38,397 bases of DNA from DATLGB01 sp038232275. Lineage in GTDB: Bacteria; Actinomycetota; Thermoleophilia; Solirubrobacterales; Solirubrobacteraceae. The translations under genes were made by a program, and so were the position numbers. Each line of letters starts with the position of its first letter. The first letter of the stretch is position 1. Shown here in pieces: positions 22,289 to 30,478 of this stretch. Location: NCBI GenBank assembly GCA_038232275.1, contig JBBSIC010000033.1, positions 1-38,397 on the forward strand, written 5' to 3'. A model generated the notes under the pieces. It had not been told where the DNA came from. It was given only the letters and a program-made list of their open reading frames with translations, and searched no databases.

Positions 22289-22561
22289 ATGGACGACGAG
22301 AAGATCCAGACGCTGGTGGCCCGGCTGGCCCGGCCCCACCGTTCCGGCGGCGCCGTGATCGAGCGCGCAGCGATCCTGGCCGAGGGCGAGGACTTCACGG
22401 CGGTCGTGGCCTGGATCACCGCCCACGACGGGCAGCCCGAGGCGGCCGTCGTGGCTCCGTCGAAGTCGCGCGGCCTGCACGGGTCGCGGGCCGGCGACGG
22501 CATCGGGTCGAACCCGCGCGAGCCGCTGCGCTACGTGCTGCCCGCCGGCGCGCTGGGCTGA
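22289..22561 (+). CDS. Small hypothetical protein
   Basis: 90 residues from ATG 22289 (MDDEKIQTLVARLARPHRSG). The frame is open to 22253, but this methionine is the more natural start. No family recognised; no membrane segment or signal. It contains EGEDFTAVVAWITAHDGQPE and ends REPLRYVLPAGALG. Divergent from the TrmH-like methyltransferase and 61 nt upstream of the secreted protein gene. Codon use (strong GC third position) supports a real gene. A weak GGGAG lies ~12 nt upstream. Confidence 0.65.
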   Translation: MDDEKIQTLVARLARPHRSGGAVIERAAILAEGEDFTAVVAWITAHDGQPEAAVVAPSKSRGLHGSRAGDGIGSNPREPLRYVLPAGALG

Positions 22562-22622
22562 CGCGCCGTCTTCGCCGGCTGACCGGAACTCCGTCGGTAC
22601 GCCCGGGTTCAATGCCTCGTCG

Positions 22623-24017
22623 ATGCCGGGCCGTCTCCTTCTCGCCGCCGTCGCGGTCGTCTGCCTGGGCACGCTGGGCGCGGCGCCCGCCATGGCCGTC
22701 CCTCCCCCCAACGACTCGCCGGCCGGCGCGGGCGCCTTCGCCCCCTACACCGCCGCCAGCGGGAGGCCGGAGCAGCTGCAGGCGCTCGCCGGGCTGCGCG
22801 ACGCCACCGCGGACCCCGGCGTCCCGCGCTGCCTGGGCAGCCGCTCCTTCGCCCGCACGGTCTGGTACCGGATACCGGAGGCCCCCACGCCGCAGGAGCT
22901 CACGGTCGAGGCCTCGGGCGCCACGCTCGACGTCCTGGACCTGGCGGCGTTCGTGCAGCCCGCGGTCGCCCCGGCGCCGGCGCCCGCCCCCCCGCCCACC
23001 GCGCGGGCCGCCCAGACCCAGACCAGCGAGCCCAACGCCTGCGACGGCGTCGGCGCCGGCGGCTCCGACGCCGCCGAGGAGCCGACCTCGGCCGTCACGC
23101 TGCTGGTCGGAGCCGGGCACCCCGTGCTCGTCCAGGTCGGCCGCCGCGGGCCGGCGGGCTCCCAGGCCGACGAGGCGGCGCTCGTCACCCTGGAGGCCCG
23201 CCCGCGCGAGTACGTCGGCACCCCCCGGGGCGATCACGCCGGGAGCGCCACGCCGCGCGTCGCGGGCTCGCGCGAGAACGTCGTCGACCTCGCGGGGGCG
23301 ACGGTCAGCGAGGAGGACCCGGCCGAGGCGCCGTGTCCGAGCCTCGGCTCGGTCTGGCGGCGGATCGTCCCCGGCAGCACCGGCAAGCGCCTGATCACGG
23401 TGACCGGCTCCTCGGCCGTGACGCTGACGGCCTACGCTGGCACCCGGCCCAGCGGCGACAACGTCCTGGACTGCGTCAACCGCGAGGGGTACGGCTCGCT
23501 GCAGATGGCGGTGCCGGTCATCAAGAAGAAGACGGTCTGGCTGCGCGTGGGCACCGACCTCACCACCGGGGACGAGGAGGCGACGGTCGCGCTCGCGTCC
23601 GGCGCCGGCGCGACCGTGATCGACGGCGGCCCGGGCGGCTTCGATCCGACGCCGTACGGCCCCGGCGGCGGCTTCCCGTCGGCCTGCGCCAAGGCGGACG
23701 CCGAGAAGGCGCGCATCTCCGGCTCGACGCTCAAGGGCAGGGCCGGCGACTTCAACCGCTTCAAGCGCGTCCCGGTCTCGATCCGCGTGCGCGGCGCGTC
23801 GGTCTGCGACGCCGAGCTGCGGGTCTACGGGCCACGGGGCCACATCTACGCGAAGGGCCGCGCCATCCGGCTCAAGCCCGGGCGCCGCGTGGTCCGCCTG
23901 CCGCGGCTGCGGACGTTCACGCCGGGCGGCTACCGCCTCGCGGTCAGCGGGGTGTCGCAGGTCGGCAAGCGCCTGGCGGTGCGGACCCGGCTGCGCGGAA
24001 GGCTGGGCAAGAGGTGA
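22623..24017 (+). CDS. Secreted protein of unknown function
   Basis: 464 residues. Signal peptide MPGRLLLAAVAVVCLGTLGA with AAPAMA as the cleavage region. The mature part has two similar beta-rich halves: each follows a WYRIPE/WRRIVP-type start (RSFARTVWYRIPEAPTPQEL; LGSVWRRIVPGSTGKRLITV) and a PNDS-like opening, reminiscent of bacterial pre-peptidase-type domains. A proline/alanine linker (APAPAPPPT) lies in the first half. The C-terminal ~90 residues are Lys/Arg-rich with beta pattern (LKPGRRVVRLPRLRTFTPGG). It overlaps the PhoD gene (GTGA), so both are exported and made together. Function unknown. Confidence 0.8.
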   Translation: MPGRLLLAAVAVVCLGTLGAAPAMAVPPPNDSPAGAGAFAPYTAASGRPEQLQALAGLRDATADPGVPRCLGSRSFARTVWYRIPEAPTPQELTVEASGATLDVLDLAAFVQPAVAPAPAPAPPPTARAAQTQTSEPNACDGVGAGGSDAAEEPTSAVTLLVGAGHPVLVQVGRRGPAGSQADEAALVTLEARPREYVGTPRGDHAGSATPRVAGSRENVVDLAGATVSEEDPAEAPCPSLGSVWRRIVPGSTGKRLITVTGSSAVTLTAYAGTRPSGDNVLDCVNREGYGSLQMAVPVIKKKTVWLRVGTDLTTGDEEATVALASGAGATVIDGGPGGFDPTPYGPGGGFPSACAKADAEKARISGSTLKGRAGDFNRFKRVPVSIRVRGASVCDAELRVYGPRGHIYAKGRAIRLKPGRRVVRLPRLRTFTPGGYRLAVSGVSQVGKRLAVRTRLRGRLGKR

Positions 24018-25477
24018 GGCGGACTACCAGACGCGAGCTCGTGGTCGCCACGACTGCGACCGGGCTGACCGCCGCCGTGCCGCCCGCCTGGGGCCGGCTG
24101 ACCTCGACGCGCGCCGGCATCGGGCCGGGCCGCTTCCTCGACGGCGTCGCCTCGGGCGAGCCCGGCTCGACGGCGGTGACCTTCTGGTCGCGGATCCGGA
24201 CCGAGCGCCCGCGGTCGGGGGCGCGCCTGATCGTCGCCACCGACGAGGGGATGGACCACGTCGTCGCGACCGCGATCGTCCCGACCGGGCGCGGCATCAA
24301 CTGGACCCTGAAGGCGCGCATCGGCGGCCTGAAGCCGCACACCCAGTACTTCTACATCTGGCACTCGTCGACAAGCCATTCTCAAATCGGCCGCACGCGC
24401 ACGCGCCCCGCGCCGGGCTCCAACACGCCGCTGCGGCTCGGGTTCTCGTCCTGCCAGCACTACGCCTACGGGTACTTCAGCGCGCACGCGAACGCCGCGC
24501 AGGAGGACCTGGACCTGTACACCTTCCTCGGCGACTACATCTACGAGCGCGGCCGGGTGCCCTCGGGCGCCGTCCGGCTGGATCGCATCGACGCCAACGA
24601 CCTCCGGTCCTACCGCAGGAAGTACCGCGTCTACCGCGCCGACCCGGGCCTGCGCGAGCTGCACCGGATGCACCCCGTCGCCCACGTCTGGGACGACCAC
24701 GAGGTCGCCAACAACTACTCCAAGAACGCCCCGGCGCCGTCGCTCTCGCAGCGCGTCGCGGGCTACCGCGCGGCGTTCGAGTGGATCCCGCGCATGGTCT
24801 TCCCGAACGAGCGCCACCGCATCTACAAGTCGCTGCCCTTCGGCTCCGTGGCCGAGGTCTTCCTGCTCGACACCCGCCAGTACCGGACGGGCGACGGGGA
24901 CGGGCTGCCCCGCCACATCCTCGACGAGCGGCAGTTCCGCTGGCTGATCAACGGCCTCAAGGGCTCCCGGGCGCAGTGGAAGATCGTGGCGCAGCAGGTG
25001 GTCGTGGCGCAGGATCCGTTCGGCACGGGCGAATCCCTCGACCAGTGGGACGGCTATCCCGCCGACCGCAATCGCCTGCTCTCAGAGATCGAGCAGGCCG
25101 GCCTGCGCAACGTCGTCTTCTTCACCGGCGACGCGCACGTGTTCCTGTGCAGCCTGCTCGGAACCGACTTCCTGTCGGCGGCGAGCGATCCGAACCGCGT
25201 CCCGGCCGGCGTCGAGTACGTCGCCGGCTCGGTCACCTCGCCCGGGCTCAACAAGCCCGAGCCCGAGGCGCGCACCGACGCCCCCTGGATCCAGCAGTTC
25301 AACGGCCACGACCACGGCTACGCCTTTGTGGCCGCCGACAGGGCGAACATGGTGACGGAGTACCGGCGCAGCGACCTGCTCTCCGACGCGGGCGCCACGC
25401 AGGCCTTCGAGCGCTTCACACAGCCGTCCGGCGCCAACCGCGTCATCCGCGAGACGCTCGCGCCGTCGGGCGTCTGA
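24014..25477 (+). CDS. phoD: PhoD-family alkaline phosphatase/phosphodiesterase, Tat-exported
   Basis: 487 residues from GTG 24014, overlapping the previous stop. Twin-arginine signal RRTTRRELVVATTATGLTAA. An N-terminal PhoD beta domain (FLDGVASGEPGSTAVTFWSR, GLKPHTQYFYIW) precedes the metallophosphatase domain with FSSCQHYAYGYF (~145), LYTFLGDYIYE (~168-178), VAHVWDDHEVANNY (~223-236) and FFTGDAHVF (~368-376); these supply the metal-binding Asp, Cys and His residues typical of PhoD. It should release phosphate from phosphate esters outside the membrane. No Pho-box was identified. Ends at a hairpin shared with the convergent glycosyltransferase gene. Confidence 0.93.
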   Translation: MRRTTRRELVVATTATGLTAAVPPAWGRLTSTRAGIGPGRFLDGVASGEPGSTAVTFWSRIRTERPRSGARLIVATDEGMDHVVATAIVPTGRGINWTLKARIGGLKPHTQYFYIWHSSTSHSQIGRTRTRPAPGSNTPLRLGFSSCQHYAYGYFSAHANAAQEDLDLYTFLGDYIYERGRVPSGAVRLDRIDANDLRSYRRKYRVYRADPGLRELHRMHPVAHVWDDHEVANNYSKNAPAPSLSQRVAGYRAAFEWIPRMVFPNERHRIYKSLPFGSVAEVFLLDTRQYRTGDGDGLPRHILDERQFRWLINGLKGSRAQWKIVAQQVVVAQDPFGTGESLDQWDGYPADRNRLLSEIEQAGLRNVVFFTGDAHVFLCSLLGTDFLSAASDPNRVPAGVEYVAGSVTSPGLNKPEPEARTDAPWIQQFNGHDHGYAFVAADRANMVTEYRRSDLLSDAGATQAFERFTQPSGANRVIRETLAPSGV

Positions 25478-25494
25478 GCCGGCTCTAGACCGGC
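25478..25494. terminator. Small hairpin at the convergent phoD/GT39 ends
   Basis: GCCGG-N7-CCGGC spans the 7-nt gap between the two convergent stop codons and includes the minus-strand stop (25485-25487). The stem is only 5 bp and has no T-tract. A candidate bidirectional terminator of low strength. Confidence 0.3.
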
Positions 25495-26939
25495 GCCGCC
25501 TGCTCGGGGCCCGTCCGGTGATAGATCCGCTTGCCGCCGACGGTCGCGACCCGGCGGTATCCCGCGTGCATGATCTGGTCGACCCGCGCGCTGGGGTCGA
25601 GCTCCCACTTGTCGTCGTCCTGCCACTCGACGAGCCAGGTGGGCCGCCGCGGCGAGCGCAGCAGGGCGTGCAGCCGCTCCTGCGCCCCGGGCAACGTACG
25701 CACCATGAGGCTCCACGCGTAGGGGTACGGGCTCGGCAGGCCGCTGTAGAAGGCGATGTTGGCGCGGGCGTACATCACGTACTGCGTGTCGCCCGGGTGC
25801 GCATGGGCGCGCAGGTAGCGCGCGACCTGCACCTCGGTGCGGTGCGGCGGGTTCCTCTGAGAGGCGATGGTGCCGGTTACGGCGCCGAGGGCCGCGAACG
25901 CCACGGCGCTGGCGAGTGCGGCGCGGCGCAGCACCGGCCTCAGGTGGGTCAGCGCGTAGGCGGCCGCGACGCTCGCCACCGGCACGAGCTCGATCAGGTA
26001 GTGCGGCCAGTAGCTGCCCCCGCCGAGCACCCCGGCGACGGCGGCCGCCAGCCAGGCGGTGAGCGTGATGGCCGGCGCGCGCTCGCGCCGCAGCAGCACG
26101 AGCCCGGCCCCGGCGGCTACGAGCACGAAGGCGAGCCCCGAGGCCAGCGCGGGCTGCGCGAGCCCCGAGACGCGCGAGGCGAGCGGGATGTTCGAGCCCG
26201 CCAGGGTCGTGATCGCGTCGAGCCGGAAGCCGATCAGCGCGTAGGCGAGCCGGCTGACCGGGACGCCCGCCGCGACCGTCCAGGCCAATACGGCGGCCAG
26301 GGGCAGCGCGGCGCCGCCCGCGTAGGCCAGCGAGCGCCGCAGGCGGCCGGGCCCGGCGACGAGCACGAAGACGGCGCCGGCCGCGCCCGCGTCAAGAAAG
26401 GACTGCTTGACCAGCAGCGCGGACACCGCGAGGGCGCCCGCCGCGGCGACCCAGCGCAGCCGGCCTGTCCGGTACGCGACGAGCAGCGCGAGCAGCGACG
26501 CCGTCGAGGGCACGGCGGCGAGCAGCTCCGCGGGCGTGTGCACCGCCCCGATGACCGGCGAACCCGTCAGCAGGGCGGCGAGCAGCGCCGCGCCCAGCCC
26601 GGTGGCGGCGCCGCCGAGCTCGCGGCCGAGCGCGAAGGCGAGGCCGACCAGCGCCACCGCGGCCACGGCGCCGAGCACGTGCACGCCGGTCGCGCCGCCA
26701 AGCCCGGCGACGCGGAACAGCGCCAGCAGCAGCGGTGGCCGGTCGATCCAGTAGCTGCCGTAGAGCGAGCCGTGGCCGCTGCCCCAGTGCTGGGCGATGT
26801 AGGTCAGGCCGCCCTCGTCGATGCCGAGCGTCGCGTGCAGGTAGGGCGCGCGCAGGACCAGCGCGAGGAGCATGCAGGCGATCACGCCGAAGCAGGCTGC
26901 GCCGCACGATGCGAGGACGTGGAGCATCATGCGGCGCAT
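25485..26939 (-). CDS. GT39/ArnT-like polytopic membrane glycosyltransferase
   Basis: 484 residues from ATG 26939 (an ATG three codons later is possible). About ten membrane helices. After helix 1, ATLGIDEGGLTYIAQHWGSG and SYWIDRPPLLLALFRVAG hold the acidic Asp-Glu and the DRPP motif typical of GT-C enzymes (PMT/ArnT type), which use polyprenyl-phosphate sugars. A C-terminal soluble domain begins near YLRAHAHPGDTQYVMYARAN. The acceptor is unknown; protein, lipid or glycan are possible. Divergent from the two-component system, with tandem CTGAAC repeats between them, so probably a target of that regulator. Confidence 0.85.
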   Translation of the reverse strand: MRRMMLHVLASCGAACFGVIACMLLALVLRAPYLHATLGIDEGGLTYIAQHWGSGHGSLYGSYWIDRPPLLLALFRVAGLGGATGVHVLGAVAAVALVGLAFALGRELGGAATGLGAALLAALLTGSPVIGAVHTPAELLAAVPSTASLLALLVAYRTGRLRWVAAAGALAVSALLVKQSFLDAGAAGAVFVLVAGPGRLRRSLAYAGGAALPLAAVLAWTVAAGVPVSRLAYALIGFRLDAITTLAGSNIPLASRVSGLAQPALASGLAFVLVAAGAGLVLLRRERAPAITLTAWLAAAVAGVLGGGSYWPHYLIELVPVASVAAAYALTHLRPVLRRAALASAVAFAALGAVTGTIASQRNPPHRTEVQVARYLRAHAHPGDTQYVMYARANIAFYSGLPSPYPYAWSLMVRTLPGAQERLHALLRSPRRPTWLVEWQDDDKWELDPSARVDQIMHAGYRRVATVGGKRIYHRTGPEQAAPV

Positions 26940-26963
26940 GGCGGGCAGCTTCGCCCCGAAGCC

Positions 26964-26989
26964 CTGAACCGTTCCTGAACGTCCTGCAC
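26964..26989. promoter_or_regulatory. Tandem CTGAAC direct repeats between GT39 and response regulator genes
   Basis: CTGAAC at 26964-26969 and 26975-26980 are 11 bp apart, with a weaker CTGCAC at 26984-26989. Direct repeats spaced about one helical turn are the usual binding mode of OmpR/PhoB-family regulators. The location in the 84-nt divergent promoter region supports autoregulation and control of the GT39 gene. Confidence 0.5.
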
Positions 26990-27023
26990 AGGCGCCGGTT
27001 TGCCGCAGTAGGCTGGCGCGACG

Positions 27024-27692
27024 GTGGCTGTCGCGCGCATCGGGATCTGCGAGGACGACGCCGAGCTGCGCTCGTTGCTCGGTCGCGCCCTGCGGGCGGA
27101 GGCCTTCGAGGTCGAGGTCGTCGGCTCCGGCCGTGCCGCCGTCGAGCGCTTCTCCGCCTCCGATCCGGACCTGCTCGTGCTCGACATCGGCCTGCCCGAC
27201 GCCGACGGGCGCGACGTCTGCCAGGCGCTGCGCGCGCAGGGCGTCAACGCCCCGGTGATCTTCCTGACGGCGCGAGCGGCGCTCACCGATCGGCTCTCCG
27301 GCTTCCACGCCGGCGGCGACGACTACCTCGTCAAGCCGTTCGCGCTCGCCGAGCTGATCGTCCGCGTGCGCGCGCTGCTCAAGCGCGCCGAGGCCGAGCC
27401 GCCCGCGCCGTCGACGGGGCTGCGGCTGGACCCCGCCGCCCACGGCGCGCGCTTCGGCGAGGCGCTCGTCGCGCTCACGCCGACCGAGTTCCGGCTGCTT
27501 GCCGCGCTCGCCGCGCGCCCGGGGGACGTCGTTCGCCGCCGCGAGCTGGTCGCCGCCGCGTGGCCCGACGGCGCGATCGTCCACGACAACACGCTGGACA
27601 CCTACATGGGGCGCCTGCGCCGCAAGCTGCGCGAGCTCGAGGCCGCCGAGGAGATCACCACGGCGCGCGGCGTCGGGTACGTGCTGCGATGA
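27024..27692 (+). CDS. OmpR/PhoB-family two-component response regulator
   Basis: 222 residues. Receiver domain with acidic pocket (ICEDDAE), phosphoacceptor Asp54 in LLVLDIGLPDADG, switch Thr in FLTARA and Lys in DDYLVKPFALAEL. The C-terminal winged helix is ALTPTEFRLLAALAARPGDV, RRRELVAAAWPDG, NTLDTYMGRLRRKL and TARGVGYVLR. GTG start without a Shine-Dalgarno sequence, so the message may be leaderless. The stop overlaps the kinase start (ATGA). Direct repeats upstream are likely its binding site. Confidence 0.95.
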   Translation: MAVARIGICEDDAELRSLLGRALRAEAFEVEVVGSGRAAVERFSASDPDLLVLDIGLPDADGRDVCQALRAQGVNAPVIFLTARAALTDRLSGFHAGGDDYLVKPFALAELIVRVRALLKRAEAEPPAPSTGLRLDPAAHGARFGEALVALTPTEFRLLAALAARPGDVVRRRELVAAAWPDGAIVHDNTLDTYMGRLRRKLRELEAAEEITTARGVGYVLR

Positions 27693-29023
27693 GACGGCGA
27701 TGGAGCCTGCGCGGGCGCGTGACGCTCGCCTCCGTCGTCGTCGTCGGGCTCGGGCTCGCGCTGCTCAGCGTGGCGCTGAACCTCGCGCTCGCGTACTCGC
27801 TCTCCGGCGACGCCTCCGCGGTCCTGCGAGACCGCTCGGACGCCGTGCTGGCGACGCTCGAGACCGACGGCGGGCGTCTGCGCGTCGCCGAGGACACCAA
27901 CCCCGGCGCGCTGGATCAGGCGAGCTGGATCTTCAGCGGGCACGCCGTGGTCGAGCGCGGAGTCGCCCGCGCGGCCGTCCAGGACGCGGCCCGCGACCTC
28001 GCCGGCGTGGACGTCCCGACCGAGCGCACGATCGGCGAGCACACGCGCCTGCTCGGCGTGCCGGCCTTCGGGCGGGGCGGCCGGCGCCGCGCCGGCACCG
28101 TCGTCGTCGGCCTCGCGCTCGCGCCGTACGAGCGCACGGAGCATGCCGCGAGGATCGGCACGGGGATCCTCGCGCTGTTCGTCCTGCTCGCCACCGGGCT
28201 GCTGGCGCGGCGTGCCGTCGGCGCGGCGCTGCGACCGGTCGCCGACATGACCGAGCGGGCCGCCGACTGGAGCGAGCACGACCTGCACCGGCGCTTCGCT
28301 CTCGGGGATCCGCACGACGAGCTCACCGGCCTGGCCTCGACGCTCGACGGGCTGCTCGGCCGGCTCGACGCGGCGCTGCGCCACGAGCAGCGCTTCTCGG
28401 CCGAGGTCGCCCACGAGCTGCGCACCCCGCTGACCGGCGTGCGCATGGAGGCCGAGCTCGCCCTGCGCGAGACCCAGTCCGACGAGGACCGCCGCGACGC
28501 GCTGCGCAACGTGCTGGCCGGGACCGACCGCATGGCCAAGGTGATCGACACGCTGCTGTCGACCGCGCGCGCGGACGGCAGCACGGCGCCGGGCGCCTGC
28601 GACCCGGCCGAGCCGGTCGCGGACGTCGTGGCCGCCGCGCGCCCCGAGGCCGAGGCGCACGGCATCGAGGTGGTGGTCGACGCGCCCGCGGGCCTGATCG
28701 CGGCGCTCACCGACGCCGCGGTCCTCGCTCAGGCGCTGCACCCGCTGATCGAGAACGCGATCCACCACGCCGCCGGGCAGGTGACGGTGCAGCTGCGGCT
28801 CGGGCCCGCCACCATCGTCATCGCGGTGCGCGACGACGGTCCCGGCCTCGACGGCGCCGACGCGGAGGACCTGTTCGCGCCCGGGCGCAGCACGACGGGC
28901 GGCGCCGGGCTCGGGCTCCCGCTCGCCCGCCGCCTCGCGCGCTCCAGCGGCGGCGACGTGACCCTCGAGCCGAGCACGGACGGGACGTCCTTCGCCCTGC
29001 GACTGCCGGCCTACGCCGCGTGA
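27689..29023 (+). CDS. Two-component sensor histidine kinase
   Basis: 444 residues. Membrane helices at ~11-36 and ~155-175 enclose a ~120-residue extracytoplasmic sensor domain with no known ligand motif. A HAMP region follows (ALRPVADMTERAADWSEHDL). H-box RFSAEVAHELRTPLTGVRME has His242. ATP-binding motifs: N-box HPLIENAIHH, G1 VRDDGPGLDGADAEDLFAPG, G2 GGAGLGLPLARRLA. ATG overlaps the regulator's stop, so the pair is one operon. The GTG of a small downstream gene overlaps the kinase stop, extending the unit to three genes. Confidence 0.95.
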   Translation: MRRRWSLRGRVTLASVVVVGLGLALLSVALNLALAYSLSGDASAVLRDRSDAVLATLETDGGRLRVAEDTNPGALDQASWIFSGHAVVERGVARAAVQDAARDLAGVDVPTERTIGEHTRLLGVPAFGRGGRRRAGTVVVGLALAPYERTEHAARIGTGILALFVLLATGLLARRAVGAALRPVADMTERAADWSEHDLHRRFALGDPHDELTGLASTLDGLLGRLDAALRHEQRFSAEVAHELRTPLTGVRMEAELALRETQSDEDRRDALRNVLAGTDRMAKVIDTLLSTARADGSTAPGACDPAEPVADVVAAARPEAEAHGIEVVVDAPAGLIAALTDAAVLAQALHPLIENAIHHAAGQVTVQLRLGPATIVIAVRDDGPGLDGADAEDLFAPGRSTTGGAGLGLPLARRLARSSGGDVTLEPSTDGTSFALRLPAYAA

Positions 29024-29229
29024 GCCGCCGGCTCCCCCATGCCGGCATGCTCGTGACGATCGTGCACCTCGGCGCCCGCGAGACCGCCGTGGTCGAGGCC
29101 GTGCTCGACGGCGGCCGGACGCTCGTCGTCGCAAGCGAGCGCTACACCCTGCGCGAGCTCAACGCCCGCTACGTGCGCCAGGGCGAGCCGTCCTACGGGA
29201 CGCGGCTCGTGCTGGAGGATGCCGGGTAA
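29020..29229 (+). CDS. Small hypothetical protein coupled to the two-component system
   Basis: 69 residues from GTG 29020, overlapping the kinase stop (GTGA); ATG 29047 would give 60 residues. Sequence features: MLVTIVHLGARETAVVEAVL, DGGRTLVVASERYTLRELNA, YVRQGEPSYGTRLVL. It looks like a small beta-rich domain; no membrane segment, no recognised family. The tight coupling suggests it is made with the kinase, perhaps as an accessory or output factor, but no evidence of interaction exists. The convergent sqdB gene ends 5 nt away. Confidence 0.65.
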   Translation: MSRRLPHAGMLVTIVHLGARETAVVEAVLDGGRTLVVASERYTLRELNARYVRQGEPSYGTRLVLEDAG

Positions 29230-29234
29230 CGGCG

Positions 29235-30437
29235 CTACTCCGCCGCGGGCACCGTCTCGGGGGACTCCTCGGTACGGGAGACCCAGAGCGAGCGGCACGG
29301 GATGCGCTCGCGGTCGCAGCGGTGCCCGTAGCGCTGGGCGATGTCGGTGACCTCCTGCAGCAGGTCGTCCTCCAGCGTCACGGGTTCGAGGCCGAGGTCA
29401 AGCAGGTTGCCGTTCTCGACCAGCAGGTCGTTGTGGCTGGCCTCCTTGCGCGGGTTGGCGACGAGGTCGATCTCCGCGCCGGTCAGCCGGCCGATCAGGC
29501 CCGCGAGGTCGATCACCCGGTGCACCTCGGTCATCTGGTTGAAGATGCGCACGCGCCCGCCGCGCTCGGGCGGTGCCTCGACCGCGAGCTCGATGCACCT
29601 GACGGTGTCGCGGATGTGGATGAAGGCGCGCGTCTGGCCGCCGGTGCCGTGCACGGTGAGCGGGTAGCCGATCGCCGCCTGCATGAGGAAGCGGTTGAGC
29701 ACCGTGCCGTAGTCGCCGTCGTAGTCGAAGCGGTTGATCAGCCGCTCGTCGAGGCCCGTCTCCGGCGTCTGGGTCCCCCAGACGATGCCCTGGTGCAGAT
29801 CGGTGATGCGGATCTCGTCGTTCTTGGCATAGAAGGCGAACAGCAGCTGATCGAGGGTCTTGGTGAGGTGGTACACGCTGCCCGGGTTGACCGGGTAGAG
29901 GATCTCCTGCTCGACGTCGGCGCCGTTCTCGGCCTCCATGCGCACGGGGAGGTAGCCTTCGGGGAGCGTGACGCCGGCGGTGCCGTAGCCGTAGACGCCC
30001 ATGGTGCCGAGGTGCACGACGTGGGCGTCCAGGCGCGCCTCGACGATCGCGGCCAGCAGGTTGTGCGTGGCGCCGATGTTGTTGTCGACCGTGTAGCGCT
30101 TGTGCCAGGAGGACTTCATCGAGTACGGGGCGGCGCGCTGCTCGGCGAAGTGCACGACGGCGTCCGGGCGCACGTGCTGCAGCACGCTCAGCAGGCCGTC
30201 GTAGTCCGCGGCGGCGTCGACCTCGTGAAACCCGATCTCCCGGCCACCGACCTCGCGCCAGGCGGCGAGCCGGACGTCCATCGGCTCGATCGGCGTGAGC
30301 GACGTGGCGTCGAGCTCCTCGCCCGCCCTGCGGCGCGCGAAGTTGTCGACGATGTCGACATCGTGACCGCATGCGGATAGGTGCAGAGAAGTGGGCCAGC
30401 CGCAAAAGCCGTCGCCGCCCAGGATCAGGATGCGCAG
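29235..30437 (-). CDS. sqdB: UDP-sulfoquinovose synthase (SqdB/SQD1/Agl3-like)
   Basis: About 400 residues, the family's length. It makes UDP-sulfoquinovose from UDP-glucose and sulfite. SDR/Rossmann motif ILGGDGFCGWPTSLHLSACG near the start; family-specific segments LTPIEPMDVRLAAWREV, HFAEQRAAPYSMKS, LGTMGVYGYG and the catalytic Y-X3-K in SVYHLTKTLDQLLFAFYAKN, then GIVWGTQTPETG and RFDYDGDYGTVLNRFL. These distinguish it from ordinary epimerases. No ATG, GTG or TTG fits the N-terminus; CTG at 30437-30435 (giving MRILILGG) is the likely start, with GGGGGA upstream. Last gene of a GT2-flippase-sqdB run; no SqdX-type sulfolipid transferase is present. Confidence 0.9.
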   Translation of the reverse strand: MRILILGGDGFCGWPTSLHLSACGHDVDIVDNFARRRAGEELDATSLTPIEPMDVRLAAWREVGGREIGFHEVDAAADYDGLLSVLQHVRPDAVVHFAEQRAAPYSMKSSWHKRYTVDNNIGATHNLLAAIVEARLDAHVVHLGTMGVYGYGTAGVTLPEGYLPVRMEAENGADVEQEILYPVNPGSVYHLTKTLDQLLFAFYAKNDEIRITDLHQGIVWGTQTPETGLDERLINRFDYDGDYGTVLNRFLMQAAIGYPLTVHGTGGQTRAFIHIRDTVRCIELAVEAPPERGGRVRIFNQMTEVHRVIDLAGLIGRLTGAEIDLVANPRKEASHNDLLVENGNLLDLGLEPVTLEDDLLQEVTDIAQRYGHRCDRERIPCRSLWVSRTEESPETVPAAE

Positions 30438-30478
30438 GGGTTCCCCCAGTTGTTCACTCGAGCGAAGTATGACCGTAT

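Noticed and set aside
25485..27584. A 699-residue form of the GT39-like protein
   Set aside because: The extra N-terminal part is the antisense of the response regulator and has no family features; the membrane protein begins at 26939.
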